A stretch of DNA of 58,543 bases. Origin: Methanomicrobiales archaeon (lineage in GTDB: Archaea; Halobacteriota; Methanomicrobia; Methanomicrobiales; Methanospirillaceae). The translations under genes were made by a program, and so were the position numbers. Shown here piece after piece: positions 18,936 through 27,596 of this stretch. The DNA is taken from NCBI GenBank assembly GCA_026394765.1, contig JAPKXQ010000064.1, forward strand, positions 1 to 58,543, in the 5' to 3' direction. A model generated the notes under the pieces. It had not been told where the DNA came from and made no database searches. It was given only the letters and a program-made list of their open reading frames with translations. Numbering within the stretch: position 1 is the stretch's first letter; every line of letters starts with the position of its first letter.

Positions 18936-20033
18936 CTACACCGCTGCAAAGAGCGTTGTCCGCTCCTTAATTGGCCTGCCCAAATCGCCCACGATCCGCG
19001 CCATCTCTTCGGGAGCGAGGTAGTCGGTGTCAGACGCCCCTGCGCTCTTTGAGATCCGCTCCTCATAGAGCGTCCCCCCAAGGTCGTTTCCCCCCGCGGC
19101 AAGGAGGAGCTGCGCCATCTTCACCCCCACCTTCACCCAGGAGACCTGGATATTTCTGATATTATCCAGAAAGAGCCGCGCAACAGCAACCATCAGGAGG
19201 TCCTCCCGACCGGTGGCACCGGCCCTGGCTTGCCCGTCCCGAAAGAGACGGGTGTTATGGTGAATAAAAGAAAGGGGCACAAATTCCGTAAAACCCCCGG
19301 TCTCGTCCTGAATATCACGAAGGATCCTGAGGTGGGCCGCCCACTCGGCCAGGCCCTCACAGTGGCCGTACATAATTGTCGCAGTGGAAGGTATCCCCAG
19401 GGCATGGGCTTCTCTTATTATCCTGACCCATTCATCAGTCCTGACCTTTCCAGGGCAGATCTTCTGCCTCACCGCATCGTCTAATATCTCAGCAGCCGTG
19501 CCACAGAGTGACCCCAGACCTGCTCCTTTCATGGCAATCAGAGCATCTTCAGTCGAGACTCCGCTCTGCGACGCTGCGTATGCCACTTCCATCGGGTTGG
19601 CAGCGTGGATATGTACCCGGGGAGCCGCCTCTCTGATCCAGGAGTAGATCTCCAGGTACGAAGAGAGGGTAAAGTCAGGGTGAAGCCCGCTCACCGTGCA
19701 GATCTCGGTGACGCCCCGGGACTTTGCAACCGCTGCCCGGGACTTGATCTCTGCTTCCCCTAGGCGGAACGATTCAGGGTCATCTCGTCCCCGCGAGAAC
19801 CCGCAGAACCCACATGCATTCCTGCAGACATTGGTCACATTGAGGTTCTGGTTCCGCACAAAGGTCACCTCCTCCCCCACGACCCTGGCCCTCCGTGCGT
19901 CAGCGACCCTGGCTACCCGCCAGAGGTCTTGCCCCTGCACCGAGAAGAGGGCCCGGCAATCCTCTTCCGAGAGCCGTGACCCTGCCTCCGCATCGGAGAG
20001 AAGGTCTCCGAGCACCCGTCCTTCGCACCTCAT
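18936..20033 (-). CDS. cofH: FO synthase subunit 2, CofH (5-amino-6-(D-ribitylamino)uracil-L-tyrosine 4-hydroxyphenyl transferase)
   Basis: Radical-SAM protein of about 365 residues with the C-x3-C-x2-C cluster motif in CRNACGFCGF. CofH joins tyrosine to 5-amino-6-ribitylaminouracil; CofG then forms the deazaflavin FO of coenzyme F420. The NLNVTNVC lead, GLHPDFTLSSYL, AGLGSLCGTAAEILDD and NIQVSWVKVG segments favour CofH over CofG. In an archaeon MqnC/MqnE, the menaquinone relatives, are unlikely. An alternative GTG start lies at 20051. Its substrate is shared with the riboflavin pathway encoded at 13365-14316. Confidence 0.9.
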   Translation of the reverse strand: MRCEGRVLGDLLSDAEAGSRLSEEDCRALFSVQGQDLWRVARVADARRARVVGEEVTFVRNQNLNVTNVCRNACGFCGFSRGRDDPESFRLGEAEIKSRAAVAKSRGVTEICTVSGLHPDFTLSSYLEIYSWIREAAPRVHIHAANPMEVAYAASQSGVSTEDALIAMKGAGLGSLCGTAAEILDDAVRQKICPGKVRTDEWVRIIREAHALGIPSTATIMYGHCEGLAEWAAHLRILRDIQDETGGFTEFVPLSFIHHNTRLFRDGQARAGATGREDLLMVAVARLFLDNIRNIQVSWVKVGVKMAQLLLAAGGNDLGGTLYEERISKSAGASDTDYLAPEEMARIVGDLGRPIKERTTLFAAV

Positions 20034-20122
20034 CGCGCACCGTCCCCGCACCCTGATCCTGCCTAGTGGCGCGGGTTGTTGATCCTTCCCCCAGAGAGAG
20101 AAAAACAGTTCGGTCTTTTCCT

Positions 20123-21862
20123 TTACTCCACTGTGACGCTCTTGGCGAGGTTTCGCGGCTGGTCGATCTCACGGCCGAGAGTATCGGCAGTCAGGTATGC
20201 GAGCTGCTGAAGGATGACTGACGCGGTCACGACCTGCAAAATGGGATGTGTTGCCGGTATCGGGATAAAGATGTCGGCAACATGCTCAATTACCAGGTCA
20301 GCGCAGTCCCCGACCACGATGAGGGGAGCCCCTCTCGCCCGCATCTCGTGGATGTTAGAGACCATCACAGGGTACGCCGGTCCACGGGTGCAGAGGGCGA
20401 CTACAGGGGTCTCTGGGGAGAGGAGTGCAAAGGGCCCGTGCTTGATCTCCCCAGCGGCATAACCTTCAGCATGGATGTAGGAGATCTCCTTCATCTTGAG
20501 GGCCCCTTCGAGCGCGGCCGGGAAGAACGGCCCCCGGCCCACGAAGAAGATGTGCCCGGCCGGAGCGCAGAGGGCCACTGCATCTGAAAGATCTGCCAGG
20601 AGCGCTGTCTCGATATACTGGGCCCCCCCACTGAGGTGACCTCTGAGCGACCCACCAACCCTCATGTCAATAAGTGCCAGGAGCACCCCTAACTCTGCAA
20701 TAAAGGACTTTGTGGCCGCAACACTGATCTCGGGGCCAGCCCGCATCATGAGCGTGAAATCGGCAATCCTGGTTATAGTGCTACCTACCACGTTCGTGAC
20801 TGCTATTGTAGGATAGTTTCTGGCCTTTGCCGCCTTGAGCGCCGCGATTGTATCAGCGGTCTCTCCTGACTGGGAGATCCCGATCACAGGGCCAGAGAGC
20901 GGTGGGGTATAATACTTGAACTCTGAAGCGAGGTCAACACGGACCGGGACCCGCCCATACTCCTCCATGAGGTAGCGGAAGATCATGCCTGCATGGTAGG
21001 AGGTGCCGCACGCGACCAGGGTGAGCGCAGTACAGTCCCGCAGCCACAAGGGGACCTCATCAAAGGTAGTGCCCTTCACCGCTGCATGGAACACGCCCGG
21101 TGCCTCGAAGATCTCCTTCTCCATGAAGTGGCGAAAGCCGCCTTTCCGCACGTCCTCAGCAGTCCACTCCACCTCCCGAAGTGGCCGTGTCACAGGATGC
21201 CCCCCCTGGAAGACCCCGATGCCTTTTGGGGTGATGGTCGCGAGGTCACCCTCTTCGAGGATCAGGGCAGACCTGGTGTAATCGATGAGGGGAGTCATGT
21301 CAGATGCAGCGATCACCTCTCCATCCCCAAGACCAATGACAAGCGGGCTCTGACGCCTGGCTGCGACGATACGGTCCTCACCGGCCTTGATGGCCAGAAT
21401 GGCATATGACCCCTCGAGCCGCTTGAGGGTCAGTTCAACCGCGACTGCCAGGTCAGCGCCGTTTTGCTCCTCGATCAAGTGCACGATCACCTCGGTGTCG
21501 GTCCCTGACGTAAAGACGTGCCCGCGTGCCTCGAGCTCCCGACGGAGCGGGAGAAAGTTCTCGATGACGCCATTGTGGACCACCGCAATAGTCCCTGTGC
21601 AGTCAAGGTGCGGGTGGGCGTTCTCGTCACTTGGCGCCCCATGCGTCGCCCAGCGTGTGTGTCCTATCCCGATCTTCCCTGAGAGATTCCCGGGAACCGC
21701 CCCGGCATCAGAGATCTTCCCCTTCTTCTTCCAGACTTCAAGGTTCTTCCCAAGCGTTGCTATCCCAAACGAGTCATAGCCGCGGTACTCGAGGCTCCGG
21801 AGCCCCCCGAGGATGACAGGGGCTGCACTACGATGCCCGATATAACCGACGATACCGCACAC
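20123..21862 (-). CDS. glmS: Glutamine-fructose-6-phosphate aminotransferase (isomerizing)
   Basis: 579 residues, full length. The N-terminal Ntn glutaminase domain opens with MCGIVGYIG (nucleophile Cys2 after Met removal), then two SIS sugar-isomerase domains carry CGTSYHAG, SQSGETADT and FVGRG. The C-terminus NLAKSVTVE is invariant in the family. Makes glucosamine-6-phosphate, the first step toward UDP-GlcNAc. Starts 3 bp after the upstream GlmU-like gene stop. Confidence 0.96.
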   Translation of the reverse strand: MCGIVGYIGHRSAAPVILGGLRSLEYRGYDSFGIATLGKNLEVWKKKGKISDAGAVPGNLSGKIGIGHTRWATHGAPSDENAHPHLDCTGTIAVVHNGVIENFLPLRRELEARGHVFTSGTDTEVIVHLIEEQNGADLAVAVELTLKRLEGSYAILAIKAGEDRIVAARRQSPLVIGLGDGEVIAASDMTPLIDYTRSALILEEGDLATITPKGIGVFQGGHPVTRPLREVEWTAEDVRKGGFRHFMEKEIFEAPGVFHAAVKGTTFDEVPLWLRDCTALTLVACGTSYHAGMIFRYLMEEYGRVPVRVDLASEFKYYTPPLSGPVIGISQSGETADTIAALKAAKARNYPTIAVTNVVGSTITRIADFTLMMRAGPEISVAATKSFIAELGVLLALIDMRVGGSLRGHLSGGAQYIETALLADLSDAVALCAPAGHIFFVGRGPFFPAALEGALKMKEISYIHAEGYAAGEIKHGPFALLSPETPVVALCTRGPAYPVMVSNIHEMRARGAPLIVVGDCADLVIEHVADIFIPIPATHPILQVVTASVILQQLAYLTADTLGREIDQPRNLAKSVTVE

Positions 21863-21865
21863 GTC

Positions 21866-23023
21866 TCACACCACCGTGCTCCCGTCTTTTCTTGCAATAT
21901 CGCCATTGACGAGGGTATGACCCCGGATCGCCACACTGTTACCCACGACGCACTGCGCAAAGGTGACAGCGGGCCCGGACCTCACCTCGTCCCCAATTAC
22001 TGCACCAAAAGTTGCAGGGACCACGGACCCTCTGCACGGGAAAGGACGGCTCTCAACCACGACACCGGTATGGTCGCCAAGCCTGGTACCCTGCCCGATC
22101 ACTGCATGGCAGAGGTGGGAGAATGGACCCACCTCCACACCCTCCATGACTACTGAATCGGTAATACATGTGAAAGAGCCGACCCTGCACCCAGGCCCGA
22201 TGCTTACGCCAGGGCCTATCACTACATGGGGGCCGATGTCGCAGTCCTCTCCGATGGCAACAGGCCCGGAGATAACTGTGAAAGGCCCAATGCTCGTCCC
22301 CTCCCCTATGGTGACATTCCCGTAGATGACTGCCTCGCGACTCATCTCTCCCCTCACCTCCTGGTGCACCTTGCTCAGGACGAGACGGTTCAGGGCAACG
22401 AAGTCCCAGGGATAGATAGCATCTGCCCACTCCCCTGCAGGCACCGCGGTAACCTCCCGGCCCGTCCGGATATAGTCCCTGACAACGTCGGTCAACTCAG
22501 GAGACCCGAGGCATGAGAGGGCCTCGTGGGGGAGGGAGAAGACCCCGGTACTCACCAAAAAAGAGGGGGCCGCCACGGGCTTCTCCAGGATCTCGGTGAC
22601 AAGCCCACCACAGGTGAGGACGACTCCAAAGTTCGAGGGGGAAGGGTGCTCCTTCACGAGGACCGCAGCGGTCTCTCCTAAGACCCGTGCGATAGATGCA
22701 GTGTCGATGTAGTTGTCACCTGGGAGAACCAGGAAGTGGTCAGTGAGGAGGTGTGCAGCACAACAGAGGGCGTCTCCAGTCCCTACCTGGTGGGGCTGGA
22801 CCACCACACGGACAGGGAGGTCGAGGGACCCAAGGAACCGCATCACCTGCTCCTTCCGGTAGCCCACCACCACCACCACGTCCCTGATGCCCGCCCTGAC
22901 CACGGCATCGATGACGTACCATAGGATAGGCCGGTTCCCAACCGGGAGGAGCGCCTTGGGTCTCCCCCGGGTGAGGGGACGGACCCGCTTTCCCTCACCT
23001 GCCGCGAGGATCACTGCCTGCAC
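21866..23023 (-). CDS. GlmU-like sugar nucleotidyltransferase, paralogue 1 (divergent acetyltransferase end)
   Basis: 385 residues. The N-terminal nucleotidyltransferase opens LAAGEGKRVRPLT with RPKALLPVGNRP (UTP/dTTP-binding G-x-G-x-R-x-x-P-L-T motif and Lys). The C-terminal half is a left-handed beta-helix of hexapeptide repeats (IGEGTS, IGPFTV, IGEDCD, IGPHVV). It lacks the acetyltransferase signature seen in its neighbour: where that has YVGDSVIGRDCNLGAGT, this has HAVIGQGTRLGDHT. It probably keeps nucleotidyl transfer, but acetyl transfer is doubtful. Lies 55 bp after the paralogue and 3 bp before glmS. Confidence 0.85.
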   Translation of the reverse strand: MQAVILAAGEGKRVRPLTRGRPKALLPVGNRPILWYVIDAVVRAGIRDVVVVVGYRKEQVMRFLGSLDLPVRVVVQPHQVGTGDALCCAAHLLTDHFLVLPGDNYIDTASIARVLGETAAVLVKEHPSPSNFGVVLTCGGLVTEILEKPVAAPSFLVSTGVFSLPHEALSCLGSPELTDVVRDYIRTGREVTAVPAGEWADAIYPWDFVALNRLVLSKVHQEVRGEMSREAVIYGNVTIGEGTSIGPFTVISGPVAIGEDCDIGPHVVIGPGVSIGPGCRVGSFTCITDSVVMEGVEVGPFSHLCHAVIGQGTRLGDHTGVVVESRPFPCRGSVVPATFGAVIGDEVRSGPAVTFAQCVVGNSVAIRGHTLVNGDIARKDGSTVV

Positions 23024-23078
23024 AGTCTCCTCCCTGCACCGCGTCCTTTGTGCCCTCTTATGTGACCATTCATGGCAT

Positions 23079-24278
23079 TCACCATAGCCTCACTGCGCCC
23101 TCCAGACACCCCGTTACCAGGGTATGAGCAGCAACGGTAGTCCCCGCCCCCACCACAGTCCCGGGGTTGAGCGAGCAGTTGATACCAAATAGAGACCCAT
23201 CCCCAATAACAGCCCCAAACTTCACCCTCCCGGTCTCTTCTCCGCAGGCCCGTATCACGGCCCGGTCGTGCCTGAGGTTGGCGACCTTGGTCCCGGCCCC
23301 GAGGTTGCAGTCCCGGCCGATCACACTGTCACCGACATAGTTGAAGTGGGGGAGGTTGGTCCCCTCCATCACCACCGAGTTCTTCACCTCGGTCGCGTGG
23401 CCGATGTGACAGCGGTCCCCGATCGCAGTAGCTCCTCTGATATACGCGTGAGGGCCGATCCGACAGTCCTTCCCAATGATGCAGGGCCCTTCGATGATGG
23501 TTCCTGCCCGCACGACCGTGCCCGCACCGACCCTGACATTGCCCTGGATAACGACTCCTTCCTCTACCCGGCCCTCGATCTCATGGGTGATGCCCCTCAT
23601 AAAGGCCTCGTTCACATTGAGGAGGTCCCAGGGGCGCCCCATATCGAACCAGGATCTGAGTCGGTGCGCCCGCAGGGCACCGTCCGTGATGTAGGTAGCG
23701 AGGGCGTCGGTGAACTCCCGCTCGCCGCGTGGTGAGTCCCTGACAGAAGTGGCCAGGTCGAGGGCCCCGGGATCGAGGGTATAGATCCCTGCGTTGATCA
23801 GGCGGGACCTGGGCGATGGCGACTTCTCCTCGAGAGTGCTGACTCTGCTGCCCTCAAGAGTGACGGTCCCATAGGAAGTCGCATTGGTAACTTCCCATAT
23901 CCCCATGACCGGGGGCTCCATGGCGGCCATAGCAGCGATATCGCCTGACTCAATCACCATGTCGCCGTTTAAGAGGAGAAACGGCCCGGTGAGGCTGTCA
24001 CCAACCGAAGCGAGGGCATCGGCAGTCCCGTGCTGCCACCGCTGGGTTCGATAGGTGATTGACACTCCCATCCGGGAGCCATCGCCGAAGTGGTCCCGTA
24101 CCGCCCCCTCACCGTACCCCACCACCAGGACGAAGTCTGATATCCCGGCGTCTCTTGACGCGATGACGAGGTGCTCCATGAGAGGCCGGTTTGCGATCGG
24201 GAGGAGGACTTTGGGGCGGTGTGCAGTGAGAGGACGCATCCGCCTACCCTCGCCGGCCGCAAGGATCACACATTCCAT
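23079..24278 (-). CDS. Bifunctional GlcN-1-P acetyltransferase / GlcNAc-1-P uridylyltransferase, GlmU-like (paralogue 2)
   Basis: 399 residues: LAAGEGRRMRPLT and RPKVLLPIANRP in the nucleotidyltransferase domain, then hexapeptide repeats. PHFNYVGDSVIGRDCNLGAGTKVANLRHD carries the acetyltransferase His/Tyr/Asn pattern known from archaeal bifunctional enzymes of the Sulfolobus ST0452 type. This is the better candidate for the functional GlmU. It follows glmM by 23 bp. Confidence 0.87.
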   Translation of the reverse strand: MECVILAAGEGRRMRPLTAHRPKVLLPIANRPLMEHLVIASRDAGISDFVLVVGYGEGAVRDHFGDGSRMGVSITYRTQRWQHGTADALASVGDSLTGPFLLLNGDMVIESGDIAAMAAMEPPVMGIWEVTNATSYGTVTLEGSRVSTLEEKSPSPRSRLINAGIYTLDPGALDLATSVRDSPRGEREFTDALATYITDGALRAHRLRSWFDMGRPWDLLNVNEAFMRGITHEIEGRVEEGVVIQGNVRVGAGTVVRAGTIIEGPCIIGKDCRIGPHAYIRGATAIGDRCHIGHATEVKNSVVMEGTNLPHFNYVGDSVIGRDCNLGAGTKVANLRHDRAVIRACGEETGRVKFGAVIGDGSLFGINCSLNPGTVVGAGTTVAAHTLVTGCLEGAVRLW

Positions 24279-24301
24279 ATGGTGATCCTTATTCCCATCA
24301 T

Positions 24302-25573
24302 TTAAGCATCTTTCGCAGATCTGAGCTTTTCCATGCCCCTCTTAAGGAGTTCTCGGGCGTTGTGCGCAGATCTTCCCTCTGCGGTGACCCTGATCTTTGG
24401 TTCAGTGCCGCTCGCACGGATAAGGCACCAGCCCTGCTCGTCCTCGAACCTCACCCCATCAGTCGGGGACTCTGCTCCAAGAAGGGTGAGAACCCCCCTG
24501 GGGTCGGGGTGAGGGACGGATTCGCGGAGGATGGGGTACTCAGGGATCTGCAGCAGCGCCTCCTCGATGTCCCACTCTGCCACAATCTCGCAAAAGAGGG
24601 CCGCGGCATAGGGCCCGTCCGGACAGAGCGAATGCCCGGGAAAGATCCAGGCACCTGACGGCTCCCCGCCGAGGTCGCCCCACCCAGAGAGGGCCGCGGC
24701 TACGAACGCGTCACCGACAGGAGTCCGCCTCACCTCCGCGACCTCTTCTATCACCATCGATGCATCTGTCGTCGTCACCACACGGGACGCCCCGAGAAAC
24801 TGAGCAAAGAGGACGAGGAGGCGGTCGCCGCTGATGAACCGCCCTCTACTGTCAAACGCGACCATCCGGTCAGCATCTCCGTCATGGGCAACTCCAGCTG
24901 CACAACCCTCCCGGCGGATAAACTCCGGGAGGTAGGGGAGGTTTTCAGGGAGGGGCTCTGAAGGACGAGCGAAGTGCCCGCTTGGGTCGCAGTTGATGCA
25001 GCGAACAGTATGCCCTGCAGCGGACAGGACTTCCGGGGAGACCGCACTTGCGGCCCCATTTGCGCAGTCAAGGACCACTAATATCCCTTCTCCACCCCCG
25101 TGCGCAGCGATGATTGCGTCAGTGTACCCTGGAAGAGGGTCTGATCGCCTGGTATGGCCCTGCCCGTCCCAGGGTGCAATGTGAGATTCTGCAATGGCCC
25201 CTTCAAATGCATTCTGACTTGCCCCCATCAGGGAGGACCCATCGGGGTTGAAGATCTTAAAGCCATTGTCATACTCAGGGTTGTGAGAGGCAGTCACCAT
25301 GCACCCGGCGGCTGCACCTCTTCGTATCCCAAATGCGAGCGCAGGTGTGGGGACAGTTCCGGCAAGGCCGATCTCCACCCCTGCAGCGACCGCCCCTGCA
25401 ATGATACACCCGGACAGGAGGGGGCTGGTGGTGCGGGTATCGTTCCCAAGGAGTACGGGGCCCCCGAGAGACGCGAGTGCGGCCCCGAGGCGGATGGCGA
25501 AGCGGGGCATGTCAGAGGAGTAGCTCCTACGGATCCCGGACGACCCAAAGAGGGGAGATGCGGTTCCCGGCAC
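24302..25573 (-). CDS. glmM: Phosphoglucosamine mutase (phosphohexomutase family)
   Basis: 423 residues from GTG 25573. Catalytic phosphoserine in MVTASHNP, metal loop DGDADRM, sugar-binding GGEPSG and phosphate-binding RASGTEPKIRV are all in order. GTG 25573 (MPGTASPLFGSSGIR) is preferred: GGGGTGA lies 4 bases upstream, and the longer ATG frame from 25651 would overlap the preceding gene. Converts glucosamine-6-P to -1-P between GlmS and GlmU in the same operon. Archaeal members can also act on other hexose phosphates. Confidence 0.9.
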   Translation of the reverse strand: MPGTASPLFGSSGIRRSYSSDMPRFAIRLGAALASLGGPVLLGNDTRTTSPLLSGCIIAGAVAAGVEIGLAGTVPTPALAFGIRRGAAAGCMVTASHNPEYDNGFKIFNPDGSSLMGASQNAFEGAIAESHIAPWDGQGHTRRSDPLPGYTDAIIAAHGGGEGILVVLDCANGAASAVSPEVLSAAGHTVRCINCDPSGHFARPSEPLPENLPYLPEFIRREGCAAGVAHDGDADRMVAFDSRGRFISGDRLLVLFAQFLGASRVVTTTDASMVIEEVAEVRRTPVGDAFVAAALSGWGDLGGEPSGAWIFPGHSLCPDGPYAAALFCEIVAEWDIEEALLQIPEYPILRESVPHPDPRGVLTLLGAESPTDGVRFEDEQGWCLIRASGTEPKIRVTAEGRSAHNARELLKRGMEKLRSAKDA

Positions 25574-25577
25574 CGCG

Positions 25578-26192
25578 TCACCCCTTCCCGTACGGACAAT
25601 ACGTCTCACGTGTGAGAAGAGCTGCAACACCCGCAGTAGAGGGTCCAACAAAAATAATTCTTTGTGACCCGAGGTTCTCCCCTATCAGCGCCAGGGCTTC
25701 AGGGTCTGCGAGGCCGTCTGCAGTGACAAGGACGGTAGAAGCAGACGCAGCATCGGGCGTGCACTGGCCCCCAAGAAATCCACTGAGTGCAGGGCAGTCC
25801 CCTATGATATGGACAGGAGCTCCCGCGACCACCTCTTTGAGCCCTGCACAACAGGGTAGATGGGAGTCCCTGCCACAGGCACGAAGACGGCGTGAGATGC
25901 AGAAGAACCCTGCCGCGACATTGATAACCACTGCAGCAGCACCACGGCGACGGGGGTCGTCGAGGACAGCACCACTGAGAAACGATATCCTGGTCTTTGC
26001 TCTTATGGGATCAAATGTTGAGAACTCCGCAGATTTCCCGCCAAACTGTGCGACCATCACAGCACCCCGTTCAAACTGGCACTGCGGAGCAGAAGAGTCC
26101 ACAACGAGGGTGACCACGCCCTCCTCACACCCGCTCCCTGCGATCCGATCAAGAAGGACCGCTACAGCCTCATTCAAAAAGTCCATTCCCAA
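25578..26192 (-). CDS. Conserved-looking protein of unknown function between the cyclase and glmM genes
   Basis: 204 residues with no family I can name firmly. Features: a beta-rich N-terminal half (VVTLVVDSSAP), six cysteines in the middle and C-terminal half (for example FFCISRRLRACG, HLPCCAG, IIGDCPALSG, GGQC), and a Rossmann-like end (IIFVGPSTAGVAALL) faintly like DUF364-type proteins. The start may be Met1 or Met3; either overlaps the cyclase gene stop. It ends 4 bp before glmM, so it is cotranscribed with the UDP-GlcNAc genes. Confidence 0.6.
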   Translation of the reverse strand: MGMDFLNEAVAVLLDRIAGSGCEEGVVTLVVDSSAPQCQFERGAVMVAQFGGKSAEFSTFDPIRAKTRISFLSGAVLDDPRRRGAAAVVINVAAGFFCISRRLRACGRDSHLPCCAGLKEVVAGAPVHIIGDCPALSGFLGGQCTPDAASASTVLVTADGLADPEALALIGENLGSQRIIFVGPSTAGVAALLTRETYCPYGKG

Positions 26193-26803
26193 CCTCCCTG
26201 GCCCCCTGGCTCACCAAGAAATACCCGTGCAGGAGCCCCATCACAATCAATGACCTTTATCGGGGCGGCGATTAAGAGGTACTCCCCACCGGGGACGGTA
26301 GATAGGTCGAGGAGTTCTAGTATCGGAACTCCCGCCCCTAGAAGGGTCCTGTGCACCGAGCCGTCCCCATCAAATGCCTCGATCGAGGGCGCGTCAGTCC
26401 CTACGCAGGTGACGCCTTCCTCAACAAGGTACTCAGCCGCTCCTGCCGTGAGTGCCGGGTATGCCGGGTCGAATGTGAGTGCCTGGGAGAACCAGGTCTT
26501 TAAGAGCAGCCTCCTGGCACCCGCTATGCGCCCCTCGATCTCGTCCCTGCCGATGACCCCCACTGCCCCGACCTCAAGGACACGGCAGGGTCCGATAAGA
26601 ATATGGACAGGAATATTATCGGCCGTGGTACCCCCGGGGAGGTAGTGGGAGGGTGCATCGATATGGGTCCCGCTGTGGGAGCTGATGACAAGGGTGCTGA
26701 TCCGAAACTTCCCAGTGTCGCGTCCTGCTACCACCGGGACGAGATCTCCCGGGTACGTCACCAAGTCGCCTGAAAGCCCCCGCGTTATGTCATGCAGTAT
26801 CAT
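26174..26803 (-). CDS. Cyclase-family metal-dependent hydrolase (arylformamidase/KynB-like)
   Basis: 209 residues. HSGTHIDAPSHYLPGG is the family metal-binding motif (H-x-G-T-H-x-D-x-P-x-H), preceded by YPGDLVP and followed by TDAPSIEAFDG. Relatives hydrolyse N-formylkynurenine or isatin, or act in antibiotic cyclisation; the substrate here is unknown. Its ATG overlaps the pcm stop by 4 bp. Confidence 0.88.
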   Translation of the reverse strand: MILHDITRGLSGDLVTYPGDLVPVVAGRDTGKFRISTLVISSHSGTHIDAPSHYLPGGTTADNIPVHILIGPCRVLEVGAVGVIGRDEIEGRIAGARRLLLKTWFSQALTFDPAYPALTAGAAEYLVEEGVTCVGTDAPSIEAFDGDGSVHRTLLGAGVPILELLDLSTVPGGEYLLIAAPIKVIDCDGAPARVFLGEPGGQGGWEWTF

Positions 26804-27462
26804 TCCACGCTCCAGCCAAACTCCCCGATCAAGGGGACGAAACAGACACCCCCATGGCCTGTACGGTCGATACCATCGCGGGTCTTTTTGATGCGCACCA
26901 GCTCCTGCACCCCCCGCCCACCTACCGGGGCTACAAGGACCCCTCCGTTCGCCAGCTGCTCTATGAGGGGAGGGGGAATTTCAGGCGTCGCAGCCGTCAC
27001 GATGACCCCGTCAAAGGGTGCATCTTCAGGAAGGCCCAGGGTGCCGTCCCCAAGCACGACCCGGACATTGGATACTCCAACTGTTGCGAGATTTGACCGT
27101 GCAAGCCCTGCAACATCAGGGATCCGCTCGATTGAGATGACTAAAGATACGATTGATGCGAGGACTGCAGCCTGGTACCCACTACCTGCTCCAATCTCAA
27201 GGACCCTGTCCCCGGGCCGGGACCCGAGGAGTTCGGTCATCACCGCGACGATGTAGGGCTGCGAGATGGTCTGGCCAAGGCCAATTGGAAGGGGGTGGTC
27301 CTCGTATGCTGCGGTACGCAGGGCTGGCGGGACAAAGAGGTGGCGTGGGACCGCTTCCATTGCTGCAAGGACGGCTGTGTCCCTCACCCCACGGGCAGCG
27401 ATCTGGGTCGCCACCATATGCCGCCGCTCTTCTGTTCTGGGGTCGGTTCCGATGAAAATCAT
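26800..27462 (-). CDS. pcm: Protein-L-isoaspartate O-methyltransferase
   Basis: About 220 residues. VPRHLFVP, LPIGLGQTISQPYIVA and the SAM-binding VLEIGAGSGYQAAVLA are all present, together with the VTAATPEIPPPLIEQL and VAPVG segments of the PCMT family. It methylates isoaspartyl residues to start protein repair. ATG 27462 gives a normal N-terminus; the frame opens at 27486, and Met24 is a shorter option. Overlaps the cyclase gene by 4 bp. Confidence 0.93.
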   Translation of the reverse strand: MIFIGTDPRTEERRHMVATQIAARGVRDTAVLAAMEAVPRHLFVPPALRTAAYEDHPLPIGLGQTISQPYIVAVMTELLGSRPGDRVLEIGAGSGYQAAVLASIVSLVISIERIPDVAGLARSNLATVGVSNVRVVLGDGTLGLPEDAPFDGVIVTAATPEIPPPLIEQLANGGVLVAPVGGRGVQELVRIKKTRDGIDRTGHGGVCFVPLIGEFGWSVE

Positions 27463-27596
27463 ATCCGGCCTACATTCACAGCCCAACTCGATCGATCCCG
27501 GTAGATGGGCTGCATCAGATTTTCATTCGCGGTCCGTGAGCGCTCAGCGCACATTGGGTGTTCTCATGCTATTCCCAGGCGCCGAGGTCCTCCCTA

